A stretch of DNA of 64,000 nucleotides, from NCBI RefSeq assembly GCF_900142725.1, contig NZ_FRBW01000003.1, positions 248,001 to 312,000 of the forward strand, in the 5' to 3' direction. Below, piece after piece: positions 9,410 to 20,404 of this stretch. The translations under genes and the position numbers were made by a program. This DNA comes from Roseibium suaedae. Its GTDB lineage: Bacteria; Pseudomonadota; Alphaproteobacteria; Rhizobiales; Stappiaceae. Position 1 is the first letter of the stretch; each line of letters starts with the position of its first letter. The notes under the pieces were generated by a model that saw nothing but the letters and a program-made list of their open reading frames with translations, did not search any database and was not told where the DNA came from.

Positions 9410-10786
9410 TCAGAAGAATTCGAGGCTGACGCGGAACATCTGCTCGACCTGACGCACACGGGCGGCAACGGCAAAGATCACGATCCGGTCGCGGGCATAG
9501 ATCTGCATGTCGCCGTTGGGCGTCAGGACCTTGCCATCACGATAGACCGCACCAATGCGGATACCGGACGGAAGATCGATGTCCCGCAGAGGCCGGCCGA
9601 CCAGCGGTGACGTATCCAGAGCTTCTGCCTCGACCACTTCCGCAGCACCGTTCTGAAGCGAGTGAACGCCGCGGATACGGCCACGCCGCACATGCTGCAG
9701 AATCTTGGAAATCGTGACGGCACGCGGATTGATGAAGGCATCGATGCCGAGCGCCTGGGCAAAGGCCGGATAGCTCGGATTGTTCAGCAGAGAGAGGTTT
9801 CGGCGGCAGCCAAGCTTCTTGGCCATGACGGAGGACAGAATATTGACCTCGTCGTCATTGGTGAGCGTCACCATCGTGTCGGCTGTGCCCACATCCGCTT
9901 CGTCGAGGATCATCTGGTCGAGCGCGCTGCCATGAAGGATCACCGAGCGCTTCAGCTCGTCCGCAATCGACACGGCCCGCTCACGGGAAGCTTCGATCAG
10001 CTTGATACGGGTGCTGGAATGACGCTGCTCAAGCGCACGGGCCACATAAAGGCCGATGTTGCCACCGCCTGCGATCACGACACGGCTGGCTTCCGGCTCC
10101 TCATGGCCGAAAATGCCGAGAGCACGGCGGACCTGATCCCGGCGCGCCACCACATAGGCCAGATCGCCAACCAGAAGAGCGTCGGAGCTCTTGGGCACGA
10201 ACAGCTTGCCATTTCGCACGACACCGACGACGACGGCGCCAAGATCGGGAAAGAGTTCTGTGAGCTGGCGCAGCGGCGTGTCCACCACCGGGCAATCTTC
10301 CTCACACATGATGCCGACGGTGACGACCTGATCATCCGCGAAGCGCACGGTTTCCACCGCGCCCGGAAGGGCAAGGCGCCGCAGGACCATTTCGCCCACT
10401 TCGATTTCCGGCGAGATGATCACGTCGATCGGCATGTTCTCGCGCGAGAACAGGCTCTGCCAGCGGCCCTGGAGATAGCTCTGGGCACGGATACGGGCGA
10501 CCTTGGTGGGCACATTGAAGAGCGAGTGGGCCACCTGACAGGCGACCATGTTCACTTCGTCATAAAGCGTGACGGCGATGATCATGTCCGCTTCTTCAGC
10601 CCCGGCCTGGGCCAGAACATCCGGATGGGCGCCATGGCCGACGAAACCACGCACGTCCAGCTGGTCACCAATGGCGCTGATCAACTTCGGCGAGGAATCG
10701 ATGACCGAGACATCGTTCTGTTCCGCCGCAAGGCGTTCTGCGATGCCGTATCCAACCTGACCGGCTCCACAAATGACGACTTTCAT
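9410..10786 (-). CDS. trkA: Trk system potassium uptake protein TrkA
   Basis: Cytoplasmic NAD-binding regulatory subunit of the Trk potassium channel. It has two tandem TrkA-N/TrkA-C units: a first Rossmann fold at VICGAGQVGYG (residues 4-14) and a second around VVIAGGGNIGLYVARALE in the middle of the protein. Two in-frame ATGs occur; the one at 10786 is preferred because AAGGA lies 8 bp upstream, while it touches the ATG at 10792. The result is 458 residues. It follows ntrX on the same strand with a 75-bp gap. The membrane subunit trkH is not in the window. Confidence 0.93.
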   Translation of the reverse strand: MKVVICGAGQVGYGIAERLAAEQNDVSVIDSSPKLISAIGDQLDVRGFVGHGAHPDVLAQAGAEEADMIIAVTLYDEVNMVACQVAHSLFNVPTKVARIRAQSYLQGRWQSLFSRENMPIDVIISPEIEVGEMVLRRLALPGAVETVRFADDQVVTVGIMCEEDCPVVDTPLRQLTELFPDLGAVVVGVVRNGKLFVPKSSDALLVGDLAYVVARRDQVRRALGIFGHEEPEASRVVIAGGGNIGLYVARALEQRHSSTRIKLIEASRERAVSIADELKRSVILHGSALDQMILDEADVGTADTMVTLTNDDEVNILSSVMAKKLGCRRNLSLLNNPSYPAFAQALGIDAFINPRAVTISKILQHVRRGRIRGVHSLQNGAAEVVEAEALDTSPLVGRPLRDIDLPSGIRIGAVYRDGKVLTPNGDMQIYARDRIVIFAVAARVRQVEQMFRVSLEFF

Positions 10787-10861
10787 AACCACATTCCTTC
10801 AAGCGCCCATGCTACCGGGATCCGGCAGACTTCCCTGCCCGGCCTCACGGCACGATCCATC

Positions 10862-12226
10862 CTACGACAGACCAAGTGTCTTGAGCTTCCGGTGCAAGGC
10901 GGAGCGTTCCATGCCGACAAATTCGGCGGTGCGCGAGATATTACCGTCGAAGCGTTTGATTTGCGCCTGCAAATAGTCGCGTTCGAAAATTTCCCGTGCC
11001 TCACGCAGCGGCACCGACATCAGATGTTCGCCGCCAGTGGTCGGAAGGCTGGGCAGCATGGCCCCGACTTCCGCAGGCAGCAGATCTGCGGTGATCACGC
11101 TGTCCGGCTCGCCGCGGGCAAGAATCAGCAGGCGTTCCACATTGTTGCGTAGCTGGCGCACGTTGCCCGGCCAGTCATGGGTCTGAAGCACGGCCATGGC
11201 GTCATCGCCGATGGCCCGCAGCGGAATGCCGGAGGCGGCAGAAATCTGCTCCATGAAATGCTTCACCAGCACCGGCACATCCTCGCGCCGCTCGGCAAGA
11301 CCTGGAACCCGCAGAGGTACAACGCCAAGACGGTGATAGAGATCCTGACGGAACAGACCCACGGAAATCAGGTCTTCCAGGTTCTTCGCCGTGGACGACA
11401 GGATGCGGATATCCACCTGCACCTTGCCAGCACCGCCGACGCGGCTGAAGCTCTGGTCCACCAGAACCCGCAGGATCTTTCCCTGGGTCTCCGCCGGCAT
11501 GTCGGCCACTTCATCGAGATACAGCGTGCCACCATGGGCCTCTTCGAGCGCCCCGACCTTGCGCGGATTGCCCTGCTCGTCCTCGATGCCGAACAGCTCT
11601 TCTTCCATCCGGTCCGGCGTGATCGTCGCGGCGTTCAGCACCACAAACGGGCTCTTGGCGCGCGGCGACGCATCATGGATCATGCGGGCAGCCAGTTCCT
11701 TGCCCGATCCGGACGGACCGGTGATCAGGATACGGCTGTTGGTGCCCGCGATCTTCTGCACCGTCTGGCGCAGCTGGTTGGCCGCACTCGATTCGCCGAT
11801 GAAAACCCCCGGATCGCCACTCTTCTGCTTCAGTTCGCGGATCTCGCGCCGGAGGCTGGAAGCTTCAAGGGCCCGCTCGACGATCAGGATCAGACGGTCG
11901 GCCTTGAAGGGCTTCTCGATATAGTCATAGGCGCCGCGCTTGATGGCGGAAACAGCGGTTTCGATGTTGCCGTGGCCGGAAATGATCACCACCGGCAGAT
12001 CCGGATCCATCTGCTTGATTGCGTCCAGAACGCCAAGACCATCCAGCCGGCTGCCCTGAAGCCAGATGTCCAGAACCACCAGGGACGGCCGACGTTCCTT
12101 GATGGCGGCAATCGCCGCGTCGCTGTTGCTGGCCGTACGGGTGCCGAAACCTTCATCGTCCAGAATCCCGGCAATCATTTCCCGGATATCGGTTTCGTCA
12201 TCAACTACGAGAATGTCATGCGCCAT
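10862..12226 (-). CDS. ntrX: nitrogen assimilation response regulator NtrX
   Basis: Partner of the sensor NtrY. A receiver domain with phospho-acceptor Asp53 is followed by an AAA+ domain with Walker A GPSGSGKE (170-177) and a C-terminal Fis-type helix-turn-helix ending RTAEFVGMERSALHRKL. The GAFTGA loop used to contact sigma-54 is absent: the position reads ELFGIEDEQGNPRKVG. This is known for alphaproteobacterial NtrX and suggests it does not open sigma-54 promoters in the usual way. The start overlaps the end of ntrY by 11 bp, so the pair is translationally coupled. Confidence 0.94.
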   Translation of the reverse strand: MAHDILVVDDETDIREMIAGILDDEGFGTRTASNSDAAIAAIKERRPSLVVLDIWLQGSRLDGLGVLDAIKQMDPDLPVVIISGHGNIETAVSAIKRGAYDYIEKPFKADRLILIVERALEASSLRREIRELKQKSGDPGVFIGESSAANQLRQTVQKIAGTNSRILITGPSGSGKELAARMIHDASPRAKSPFVVLNAATITPDRMEEELFGIEDEQGNPRKVGALEEAHGGTLYLDEVADMPAETQGKILRVLVDQSFSRVGGAGKVQVDIRILSSTAKNLEDLISVGLFRQDLYHRLGVVPLRVPGLAERREDVPVLVKHFMEQISAASGIPLRAIGDDAMAVLQTHDWPGNVRQLRNNVERLLILARGEPDSVITADLLPAEVGAMLPSLPTTGGEHLMSVPLREAREIFERDYLQAQIKRFDGNISRTAEFVGMERSALHRKLKTLGLS

Positions 12227-14477
12227 GGGTCATCACTGTCTTTTCGTTATTGTCGTCAGCCGCTTCCGTCGCCACAGCCGATATTGTCAGGCGGACCAGG
12301 GTGCCCGTCTCGCCGTCGGCCCGTCCGGGCGCGTCCAGCAAGCTGATGCCACCGCCATGGTCCTCCAGGATCTTGCGGACGATGGCAAGGCCAAGTCCCG
12401 TTCCCTTCTCCCGGGTGGTCATATAGGGCTCAAGAAGCCGTTGTCTGTTTTCCTCGGGCAATCCGACGCCATTGTCCGTGACGTCGATCACAATCAGGTC
12501 TCCGGCCTTTGAAAGCTCCACCTTGATCTTGCCTTTGGGCAGATCTTCGCCCGTCCGCCCTTCGATCGCCTCGGCCGCGTTCTTGATCACGTTGGTGAGG
12601 GCCTGGCCGATCAGGCGGTTGTCGAACACGGCTTCCACCGGCTCTTCCGGGATAATCGTGCTGATTTCCATGTCCGGATTGCCGACGATCTGAAGGAAGG
12701 CTGCCTCGCGCACGGAATTGCGCATGTCGGCAAGGCTCTTGGACGGCTTGCGCATGCGGGCGAAGGAGGAGAATTCGTCCACCATCTGGCCGATGTCACC
12801 CACCTGCCGGATGATCGTGTCGATGCACTGATCAAAAACCGTGCGGTCCTCCTCGATCTTCTTGCCATAGCGGCGGCGGATGCGTTCGGCGGACAGCTGG
12901 ATCGGCGTCAGCGGGTTCTTGATCTCATGGGCGATCCGGCGGGCGACATCCGCCCAAGCCGAATTTCGCTGTGCCGAGACCAGATCGGTGATGTCATCCA
13001 GCGTCACCACATAGCCATGTTCACGGCGGGTCGACTGTTCGCTGGTAATTCTCACATTCACCGTTCTCTGGAAGCCATTGCGGAGAATTTCGATCTGGGT
13101 TTCCTGGAACCGTTCCGTGTCGCGCTCCATGGCAGAACTCAGGAATTCCCCAAGTTCCGGAATCACTTGCGGCAGCTTCTTGCCAAGGATGGAGAGCTCC
13201 TCAACGCTCAGGAGGCCTTGCGCAGCCCGGTTCACAAGCATGATCGAGGCCTCATCATCAATGCCGATCACGCCGGTGGAAACGCCGGACAGCACCGCCT
13301 CATTGAAACGGCGGCGGCGGTCGATCTGCTCATTGGCAGCCAAAAGCGCGTCCCGCTGCCCCATCAGCTGACCAGTCATCTTGTTGAAGGTCGTGCCGAG
13401 ATTGGCCAGGTCCCCTTCGGCCTCGCTGGAGGCGACCTTCACCTTGAGATTGCCCTTGGCAACTTCATCGGCTGCAGAAATCAGGGTCCGGATCGGCGAC
13501 ACAAGCCGGTTGGCAAAGCCGAAGCCAATCCAGATGGCCGAGAGAAGCAGCACCAGAGCCACGCCGAGATAAACGAGCGCAAAGGCGATCTGAACACCAA
13601 AGCGGCTGTTCTCAAGCTCCTGATACTCCGTCACCCCTGCTTCCGTCAGGCGCTGGTATTCCAGCACCTTTGGATCCATGGCCTTGACCGCGTAGAGATA
13701 GAAATCCGAATAGGCCGAGAGTTTCATCACCCCGCCGACGAGGTTCGAGCGGCCGGGCGCGATCAGCACCGGCTCGCCGCTGTCGGCGGTCTTGTAAGTG
13801 CTTTGCGGCGGCAGCAGCACCTTGGCATTCGAATCCAGGATGACGCGGGTCACCACGGTGCCGTCGGAATTCATGATGAAGGCAGCCAGCAGACCGCGCA
13901 CGGAGGCCTGGGCGGAAAAGAAGGAATCGAACCGGGTCGGCTCGTAGTCATAGAGCTGGCGGGCCCGGTCGACGTCGTTAGACATGGCGATGAGATCGCC
14001 GCGCAGCACGCGCGCATGTTCCTGCAGATAGGCCTGAGCAACCGTCAGTGCATTGCCGATGATCTGGCGCGTCCGGTCCTCGAACCACCGGTCCAGCCCC
14101 TTGTCGAGGGTAAACGTGGCGAGAACGGCCATCAGCAGCGCCGGAACGGCGGCCACGAGACTGAACAGAGTGACCACCCGCACGTGAAGCCGTGCGGCTG
14201 CGCGTCCCCTGCGGCGGGCATTCAGCAGCTTGGCGATTTCCCAGCCGATGGCACAGATGAGGCAGGAGGCAAGCGCACCATTGATGCCAAGAGCAATCCA
14301 GACGACACCTTCGGTCGGCGCAATCGGCGTCAGGCCCGTCAGGACGAAGAAGGTAACGCCGATCGAGATGAGCGCCACCACCATGATGGCCAGACCGATC
14401 CGCCGTCCGAGCTTGCCGCTCGACACCTGCGCCTGCTGAGCCGCCTGCTGCGCTGTCTGTGTCCCCGCCAGAATCAT
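12216..14477 (-). CDS. ntrY: nitrogen regulation sensor histidine kinase NtrY
   Basis: Membrane sensor kinase of 753 residues. Hydrophobic segments lie near 27-49, 57-77, 100-122 and 296-320, with a periplasmic sensing region between the last two. They are followed by a HAMP linker, a PAS domain (about 385-500), and the HisKA motif [14 protein letters not shown] with phospho-acceptor His517. The C-terminal ATPase domain shows DNGVGLP and GTGLGLAI. A 285-bp gap with a hairpin separates it from ntrC, so ntrYX probably has its own promoter. It overlaps ntrX by 11 bp. Confidence 0.95.
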   Translation of the reverse strand: MILAGTQTAQQAAQQAQVSSGKLGRRIGLAIMVVALISIGVTFFVLTGLTPIAPTEGVVWIALGINGALASCLICAIGWEIAKLLNARRRGRAAARLHVRVVTLFSLVAAVPALLMAVLATFTLDKGLDRWFEDRTRQIIGNALTVAQAYLQEHARVLRGDLIAMSNDVDRARQLYDYEPTRFDSFFSAQASVRGLLAAFIMNSDGTVVTRVILDSNAKVLLPPQSTYKTADSGEPVLIAPGRSNLVGGVMKLSAYSDFYLYAVKAMDPKVLEYQRLTEAGVTEYQELENSRFGVQIAFALVYLGVALVLLLSAIWIGFGFANRLVSPIRTLISAADEVAKGNLKVKVASSEAEGDLANLGTTFNKMTGQLMGQRDALLAANEQIDRRRRFNEAVLSGVSTGVIGIDDEASIMLVNRAAQGLLSVEELSILGKKLPQVIPELGEFLSSAMERDTERFQETQIEILRNGFQRTVNVRITSEQSTRREHGYVVTLDDITDLVSAQRNSAWADVARRIAHEIKNPLTPIQLSAERIRRRYGKKIEEDRTVFDQCIDTIIRQVGDIGQMVDEFSSFARMRKPSKSLADMRNSVREAAFLQIVGNPDMEISTIIPEEPVEAVFDNRLIGQALTNVIKNAAEAIEGRTGEDLPKGKIKVELSKAGDLIVIDVTDNGVGLPEENRQRLLEPYMTTREKGTGLGLAIVRKILEDHGGGISLLDAPGRADGETGTLVRLTISAVATEAADDNNEKTVMTHGA

Positions 14478-14730
14478 CTGTCCCCGTAAACCTGCTGCCA
14501 GCTGCCGGAAAAGCTGAACATCCTCAAAACAATAGAGCCGCCTTGCTCAGACTGGCGAAGACGCGAAGCCCCACTGTCATTTCCGACGCTGCGGCACAGT
14601 TATCACACATTGTTGCCAAATTGCGACATTCACGCCCAAATCGTAGAATGTCTACAGGGAAGCGCCAGAGCCTGGCACCCCTCAAAAATCACAGCCAGAG
14701 CGGCCGCAAGGAAAAAACTCAAAGAATTGA

Positions 14731-14755
14731 GGCTCCGGGGAGAGCCCCCGGAGCC
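14731..14755 (-). terminator. hairpin downstream of ntrC
   Basis: A perfect 10-bp stem GGCTCCGGGG/CCCCGGAGCC with a 5-base loop lies 8 bp past the ntrC stop. On the minus strand it is followed by TCAATTCTTTG, a weak T-tract. It would separate ntrBC from ntrYX, either by termination or by protecting the ntrBC message. No gene is visible in the rest of 14478-14762. Confidence 0.6.
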
Positions 14756-14762
14756 GGTCACA

Positions 14763-16208
14763 TCAACGCGAGGACCGCATGACCTGGATATCCAAGTCCC
14801 GGATCTTCTTGCGCAGGGTGTTTCTGTTCACACCGAGCAATTCGGCCGCCTTGATCTGGTTGCCGCGTGTCGCAGCCAGGGCCGCACTGATCAAGGGATA
14901 CTCGACCTCCCGGAGGATGCGGTGATAAAGGCCCGGAGGCGGCAGCGCATCGCCGTAATTGTCGAAATAGCCGTTGAGATAGCGCTCGACCGATGCCCCC
15001 AGATTGATGTTCTGCGGGTTTTCCTCTTCCAGCGGCGACACGGCCGGCTGGCTGAGTTCGGTCTCAAGAAGGCCCTCGCCGATCACATCCTGCGGATAGA
15101 GCGCAGCCATACGGCGGACGAGGTTTTCCAATTCGCGCACGTTGCCCGGCCAGCGGTAGCGGCGCAGGAGATTCATAGCCCCCTGGTCGACCTGCTTGGG
15201 CGGCAGGCCTTCCTTCTCCGCCAGGGCAAAGAAGTGACGCACCAGATCCGGAATGTCCTCCACGCGCTCGCGCAGAGGCGGGAGGCGGATCGGAACCACG
15301 TTCAGGCGGAAATAGAGATCCTCACGGAACAGGCCCTGATTGATCAGGTGACGCAGATCCTTATTGGTCGCCGCCACGATCCGCACATCCGTCTTGATGG
15401 GCGTGCGCCCGCCAACGGTCGTATATTCCCCCTGCTGCAGAACGCGCAGAAGACGCGTCTGGGCTTCCATCGGCATGTCGCCGATTTCATCCAGGAACAG
15501 CGTGCCGCCATCGGCCTGCTCGAAGCGGCCGGAAGACCGGTTCTGCGCACCGGTAAAGGCACCCTTCTCGTGGCCGAAAAGTTCAGCTTCGATCAGATCG
15601 CGCGGGATCGCGGCCATGTTGATGGCCACAAACGGTCCGTTGCGGCGCTTGCCATAGTCGTGAAGTGCCCGTGCGACCAGTTCCTTGCCCGTACCGCTCT
15701 CGCCGTTGATCATCACGGTCAGATCCGTCTGCATCAGACGGGCCAGAACACGGTAAATCTCCTGCATGGCCGGCGAGCGGCCAACCAGTGGCATGCCCTC
15801 GCCCATGTCGTCGATCTCTGCCGGACGGCGGAGCTTCGGCTCTTCCAGCGCGCGGCTGACGATACTCGTCAGCTCCTTCAGGTCGAAGGGCTTGGGCAGG
15901 TATTCGTAAGCGCCCTTTTCCGAAGCCCTGATCGCGGTCATGAAAGTGTTCTGCGCACTCATGACGACAACCGGCAGGTCCGGGCGCAGCTTCTTGATCC
16001 GCGGCAGAACGTCAAAGATATTTTCGTCCGGCATCACCACGTCGGTGATCACCAGATCTCCGTCGCCCGATGAAATCCAGCGCCACAGGGTGGTGGCATT
16101 GGAGGTCAGGCGCACGGTGTAACCGGCTCGCGACAGGGCCTGGTTCAGAACTGTACGGATGGCCGCATCGTCATCGGCTACAAGGATTGTGCCTGTCGGC
16201 ATGGTCAT
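14763..16208 (-). CDS. ntrC: nitrogen regulation response regulator NtrC
   Basis: Sigma-54-dependent activator of nitrogen-limitation genes. Receiver domain with Asp56; AAA+ domain with Walker A GESGTGKE (169-176) and an intact GAFTGA sigma-54 contact loop (216-221); C-terminal Fis-type helix-turn-helix ([18 protein letters not shown]). The 481-residue length is normal. Its ATG overlaps the ntrB stop as ATGA, so the two are translationally coupled; a second ATG two codons in is possible. Confidence 0.96.
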   Translation of the reverse strand: MTMPTGTILVADDDAAIRTVLNQALSRAGYTVRLTSNATTLWRWISSGDGDLVITDVVMPDENIFDVLPRIKKLRPDLPVVVMSAQNTFMTAIRASEKGAYEYLPKPFDLKELTSIVSRALEEPKLRRPAEIDDMGEGMPLVGRSPAMQEIYRVLARLMQTDLTVMINGESGTGKELVARALHDYGKRRNGPFVAINMAAIPRDLIEAELFGHEKGAFTGAQNRSSGRFEQADGGTLFLDEIGDMPMEAQTRLLRVLQQGEYTTVGGRTPIKTDVRIVAATNKDLRHLINQGLFREDLYFRLNVVPIRLPPLRERVEDIPDLVRHFFALAEKEGLPPKQVDQGAMNLLRRYRWPGNVRELENLVRRMAALYPQDVIGEGLLETELSQPAVSPLEEENPQNINLGASVERYLNGYFDNYGDALPPPGLYHRILREVEYPLISAALAATRGNQIKAAELLGVNRNTLRKKIRDLDIQVMRSSR

Positions 16209-17344
16209 TCGGTCCCGTCGCTGGAGGAAGCCTCAGGTTCAACATAGGCCGGCATCAAGATCCGGAAGGTGGTCTTGCGGGGAATGCTGTCGCACTCGAT
16301 CACGCCGCCATGGTCGCCGATAATCTTGGCAACCAGGGCAAGGCCCAGACCCGACCCATTGGTCTTTGTGGTGATGAACGGCTCAAAGAGATGCGGCAGC
16401 AGGTCATCGGGCACGCCCGGGCCATTGTCCTGCACCGTGAATTCCAGCGGCAGACTGACGCGCTCGTCGGTGCCGGGCACAGACAGGCGGATACCGGGGC
16501 GGAACGCGGTGGTGATGCGGATTTCCCCATCCGGATCATCGCCAATGGCTTCGCTGGCGTTCTTGATCAGATTGAGGAAAACCTGAATGAGCTGGTCCTT
16601 ATTGGCATAGACCGGCGGCAAGGACGGATCATAGGCTTCCGTGATCTTCTTGCCCCGGGCAAAACCGCTGTCGGCGAGCCGCTTCACATGATCCAGGACC
16701 ACATGGATATTGACCGGCTCCCGTTCGATCGGACGCTCGTCGGAGAACACTTCCATCCGGTCGACCAGCTTCACGATCCGGTCGGTCTCGTCCGTGATCA
16801 GACGGGTCAGCGCACGGTCCTCGTCCGGAACCGACTGTTCCAGAAGCTGGGCAGCGCCACGAATGCCGGAGAGCGGGTTCTTGATCTCATGGGCCAACAT
16901 GGCCGCAAGCCCGGTGACGGTGCGGGCAGCCCCGCGCGAGGTCAACTGACGGTCGATCTTTTCCGCCATGGAGCGTTCCTGGAACATCAGGACGACAGCG
17001 CCGGGACGGTCGGAGACCGGCGAGGCATTGATGTCGACGATCTTGGGCGCGCCGATGCGCGGCGATCCGATATCGACCTTGTATTCATTCACGGCAGCTC
17101 CGCGCTCGCGCACCTGTTCGATCAAGGTGAGAAGCGGGCTGCCGAAAGGGATGAAATAGTCGATGGGGTGGCGGCGCAGCACCGAGACACTGGACCGCAT
17201 GAAAATTTCAGCGGCCATGTTCGCGGATTCGATCACGCCATCTGGAGCGACGAGCAGAACCGGATGCGGGAGGGCATCCAGAATGGTCGGTCCATCACTG
17301 GCGAGGGCGGCGGCGCGCCCGGCTTTCATAGCCTGAGGCGTCAT
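16205..17344 (-). CDS. ntrB: nitrogen regulation sensor histidine kinase NtrB
   Basis: Cytoplasmic kinase/phosphatase that acts on NtrC under control of PII proteins. An N-terminal PAS domain (about 20-125) precedes the HisKA motif [13 protein letters not shown] with His152. The ATPase domain shows DNGPGVP and GSGLGLAL. There are no membrane segments, as expected. The start overlaps the dusB stop by 4 bp (ATGA) and the stop overlaps ntrC by 4 bp, making dusB-ntrB-ntrC a tightly coupled operon as in other Rhizobiales (nifR3-ntrBC). Confidence 0.96.
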   Translation of the reverse strand: MTPQAMKAGRAAALASDGPTILDALPHPVLLVAPDGVIESANMAAEIFMRSSVSVLRRHPIDYFIPFGSPLLTLIEQVRERGAAVNEYKVDIGSPRIGAPKIVDINASPVSDRPGAVVLMFQERSMAEKIDRQLTSRGAARTVTGLAAMLAHEIKNPLSGIRGAAQLLEQSVPDEDRALTRLITDETDRIVKLVDRMEVFSDERPIEREPVNIHVVLDHVKRLADSGFARGKKITEAYDPSLPPVYANKDQLIQVFLNLIKNASEAIGDDPDGEIRITTAFRPGIRLSVPGTDERVSLPLEFTVQDNGPGVPDDLLPHLFEPFITTKTNGSGLGLALVAKIIGDHGGVIECDSIPRKTTFRILMPAYVEPEASSSDGTE

Positions 17345-18366
17345 GCGGCACTCCGTTGCAGGGAGGTTGAGAACCAGGAAGAGGCAAGGCGGATCACCTC
17401 ATCCGGATCGTTGGAAGTCATGAGAAGGCGGCGGAGGTCGGACGGCATGTCGCGGCCAAGATCCGAACCGTCCAGATACCAGCCCATATGCTTGCGCGCG
17501 ATACGCACGCCAAAACGGACACCGTAATGGGACAGGATGCTGTCGTAATGCTCAAGCGCCAGATCCGCCAGCTCGCGGCCACAGGGGGCCGCGCGCTTTT
17601 CACCCGTATTGAGATAATGGCCGATCCAGCCCGGCAGCCAGGGCTTGCCATAGGCGCCGCGCCCGATCATGACCCCATCGGCACCAGACTTGCGGCGCAT
17701 CGTGTCGGCGTCTTCATAGGTGCAGCAGTCCCCATTGGCGACAACCGGAATGGAAACCGCCTGCTTGATCGCGGCGATGGCGTCCCAGTTGGCGGTGCCC
17801 TTGTAGAACTGGCAACGGGTGCGGCCATGAACGGTGACCAGCTGCACACCGGCCGCCTCCGCCCTTGAGGCCAGCTCCGGTGCATTCAGGGAACGCTCGT
17901 CCCAGCCCAGGCGCATCTTGACGGTCACGGGAACATCGACAGCCCCGACGGTTGCCTCGATCAGGGTCAGGGCATGATCCAGATCACGCATCAAGGCAGA
18001 CCCGGAATAGCCGGTCGTCACCTTCTTGGCAGGACAGCCCATGTTGATGTCGATGACATCCGCGCCAGCTCCTGCGACGACCTTGGCAGCCTCCCCCATC
18101 CAGCGGGCTTCACGTCCGGCCAGCTGCACCACATGCAGACCACCGTCCTGCGCTTCGGCACGCATCTGGGTTTCCGCGTCTCCGCGGATAAAGAGCTCGC
18201 TTGCCACCATTTCACTCACGACCATTCCCGCGCCAAACTTTTGGGCGATTCGACGGAATGGCAGATCCGTGACCCCGGACATCGGGGCAAGGACAGCGGG
18301 ATTATCAAGGCTGAGGTGTCCGATCCGCAGGGAGGGAACACGCGACGCAGGGTTAACTTTGCTCAT
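17341..18366 (-). CDS. dusB: tRNA-dihydrouridine synthase DusB (NifR3-like)
   Basis: FMN-dependent enzyme that reduces uridines in the tRNA D-loop. [13 protein letters not shown] (27-39) and [20 protein letters not shown] with catalytic Cys111 are diagnostic. The ATG at 18366 gives 341 residues; the open frame continues upstream to 18438 without family similarity. AGGA sits almost against this ATG, so the start is less certain than the gene. It is the first gene of the ntrBC operon and is divergent from ispDF, with 179 bp between the start codons for both promoters. Confidence 0.92.
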   Translation of the reverse strand: MSKVNPASRVPSLRIGHLSLDNPAVLAPMSGVTDLPFRRIAQKFGAGMVVSEMVASELFIRGDAETQMRAEAQDGGLHVVQLAGREARWMGEAAKVVAGAGADVIDINMGCPAKKVTTGYSGSALMRDLDHALTLIEATVGAVDVPVTVKMRLGWDERSLNAPELASRAEAAGVQLVTVHGRTRCQFYKGTANWDAIAAIKQAVSIPVVANGDCCTYEDADTMRRKSGADGVMIGRGAYGKPWLPGWIGHYLNTGEKRAAPCGRELADLALEHYDSILSHYGVRFGVRIARKHMGWYLDGSDLGRDMPSDLRRLLMTSNDPDEVIRLASSWFSTSLQRSAA

Positions 18367-18545
18367 ATCCTGTGCACACTTGAGAGTGCCTATATCGTAG
18401 CCATATTTCGCACTGCGGCAAGTGCGAAAATGCCTCATTTATCGCTTTGTGATTGATACTTCACCGGATCCTGCAACATGCCCGGTACCACGCAGATGAA
18501 TTCCCGGCTAGAACAGCACCGAAAGACACGGTGCGGAGACCGGAA

Positions 18546-19793
18546 ATGACCAAGCAAGCGGCAGCGCTTATCGTTGCAGCAGGACGCGGCTCGCGCCTTT
18601 CTGGCGGCGACGGCGACCGGCCGAAGCAATACCGGCTTCTGGGCGGAATGCCTATCCTGTCACATACGCTAGGGGCGTTTTTGTCTCATCCGGGGATCAG
18701 CAAAACGCTTGTTGTCATTCATGAGGACGACCTGGACCTCTATGAGACTGCCATCTCTGCTCTTCCCGCGAGCTTGCGCACCGGCCTCCTGCCTCCGGTC
18801 ACCGGCGGCAGAACGAGACAGATCTCGGTCCGCAAGGGATTGATGGCACTTGCTGAATCCAATTCCGGAACAGCGCCTGATCAGGTTCTCATCCATGATG
18901 CGGCCCGCCCCTTCATTCCGGCTGATGTCATCACAAGGGTTCTCGGCCAGCTTGACGAGGGCAAGGCCGCCGTCCTTGCCGCGGTCCCCGTGTTCGACAC
19001 GCTCAAGCGCCTTTGCCCCGAAGACAGCCGGCTCGAAACCGTGGACCGGAGCCATCTCTGGGCTGCCCAGACCCCTCAGGGCTTTGCCTTTCCGGCAATT
19101 CACGCCGCCCATCTGAGGGCAGAGGCGGCGGGGCGCGACGATTTCACGGATGACACGGCGGTCGGTGAATGGGATGGTCTGACGACCAGCCTCGCCGAAG
19201 GTCATCCGGACAATTTCAAGATTACGACACAGGCGGACCTTGTCCGTGCCGAACAGAGGATCACCATGACTTCCAGTGCCCTGCCCCCGCTTTCCGGTCT
19301 CGGTGACATCCGCCACGGCACGGGCTATGACGTGCACGCCTTTGAGCCGGGCGATGCGGTCATTCTGGGCGGCGTTGCCATTCCCCATGACCGGAAGCTC
19401 AAGGGCCATTCCGATGCGGATGTGGCGCTTCACGCCCTGACCGATGCCATTCTCGGCGCGATTGCAGATGGGGACATCGGCGCGCATTTCCCGCCGTCCG
19501 ACCCCAAGTGGAAGGGCGCTGCCTCGGATCAGTTCCTTCAGGATGCCATCCGACGGGTTCAAGAGCTTGGCGGCAGAATTGCCCATCTCGACGTCACGAT
19601 CATCTGCGAAGCGCCGAAGATCGGCCCGCACCGCGATGTGATCCGCGCGAAGATTGCCGGGATCTGCGCCCTGCCCGTCACCCGTGTCTCGGTCAAGGCG
19701 ACGACGTCTGAACGCCTTGGCTTTACCGGCCGCCGGGAGGGCATTGCCGCCATGGCCAGTGCAACCGTGCGCCTTCCCTTTACCGACGACTGA
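18546..19793 (+). CDS. ispDF: bifunctional IspD-IspF isoprenoid enzyme
   Basis: Fusion of 2-C-methyl-D-erythritol 4-phosphate cytidylyltransferase and 2,4-cyclodiphosphate synthase, steps three and five of the MEP pathway. The IspD part (1 to about 235) has the nucleotide loop [10 protein letters not shown] with RPKQY (25-29). The IspF part begins near residue 253 with [11 protein letters not shown], holding metal ligands Asp262 and His264. The ATG at 18546 gives 415 residues. Such fusions are typical of alphaproteobacteria. The downstream pncC starts 16 bp after the stop. Confidence 0.94.
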   Translation: MTKQAAALIVAAGRGSRLSGGDGDRPKQYRLLGGMPILSHTLGAFLSHPGISKTLVVIHEDDLDLYETAISALPASLRTGLLPPVTGGRTRQISVRKGLMALAESNSGTAPDQVLIHDAARPFIPADVITRVLGQLDEGKAAVLAAVPVFDTLKRLCPEDSRLETVDRSHLWAAQTPQGFAFPAIHAAHLRAEAAGRDDFTDDTAVGEWDGLTTSLAEGHPDNFKITTQADLVRAEQRITMTSSALPPLSGLGDIRHGTGYDVHAFEPGDAVILGGVAIPHDRKLKGHSDADVALHALTDAILGAIADGDIGAHFPPSDPKWKGAASDQFLQDAIRRVQELGGRIAHLDVTIICEAPKIGPHRDVIRAKIAGICALPVTRVSVKATTSERLGFTGRREGIAAMASATVRLPFTDD

Positions 19794-19809
19794 ACCGCGA
19801 GACACTGCC

Positions 19810-20307
19810 ATGACGGACTGGTCCTCCCTGACGCAAGATGCAGCAACCCTGCTCGAGGCTGCGCGAAAGCATGGTTTGATGATTGCAACTGCAGAATCCT
19901 GCACGGGAGGACTGATCATCGGCACGCTCACCGAAGTGGCTGGATCCTCCGATGTGGTGGACCGTGGCTTCGTCACCTATTCGAATGCTGCCAAGATGGA
20001 CATGCTGGGCGTGCGTGAGGAGACATTGGCGCGGGTCGGTGCCGTCAGCAGGGAAACCGCCATCGAGATGGCGGAAGGTGCTCTGTCACGCTCGAATGCC
20101 GACCTTGCGGTGGCCGTCACGGGCATCGCCGGACCGGGCGGCGGATCGGAAGAAAAGCCCGTCGGAACAGTCTATCTCGCCCTTGCCCGCAAGGGACGGG
20201 AGACCCAGGCCGTCCATGCCCTGTTCAATCAAAAGGGCCGTGACGGCATCCGGTTGTTCACAATTGCGGCCGCATTCGAACTTCTGTCAAATTCTATCCA
20301 TTCCTGA
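19810..20307 (+). CDS. pncC: nicotinamide-nucleotide amidase (CinA C-terminal family)
   Basis: Deamidates NMN to nicotinate mononucleotide in NAD recycling. This is the stand-alone C-terminal CinA domain, 165 residues, without the N-terminal MoaB-like domain. TAESCTGGLI near residue 31 carries the catalytic serine, and GIAGPGGGSEEKPVGTVY is the second family signature. The ATG at 19810 lies 16 bp after ispDF; the longer open frame into ispDF is a shadow. It is probably the last gene of an ispDF-pncC unit. Confidence 0.9.
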   Translation: MTDWSSLTQDAATLLEAARKHGLMIATAESCTGGLIIGTLTEVAGSSDVVDRGFVTYSNAAKMDMLGVREETLARVGAVSRETAIEMAEGALSRSNADLAVAVTGIAGPGGGSEEKPVGTVYLALARKGRETQAVHALFNQKGRDGIRLFTIAAAFELLSNSIHS

Positions 20308-20404
20308 ACGCTTTCCTTACGGTTCCGCCCCTACACTGCTGCAATCATACATTGCCGCCCCACGTGCATCTTCACATTAACTCAGGTTGAGGTGACGGAC
20401 TATT

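Noticed and set aside
10862..12226. NtrX as a defective NtrC copy because GAFTGA is missing
   Set aside because: Loss of this loop is a known feature of NtrX in alphaproteobacteria, so it is not unusual here.
18546..19793. IspD-IspF fusion as a novelty
   Set aside because: This fusion is well known in alphaproteobacteria.
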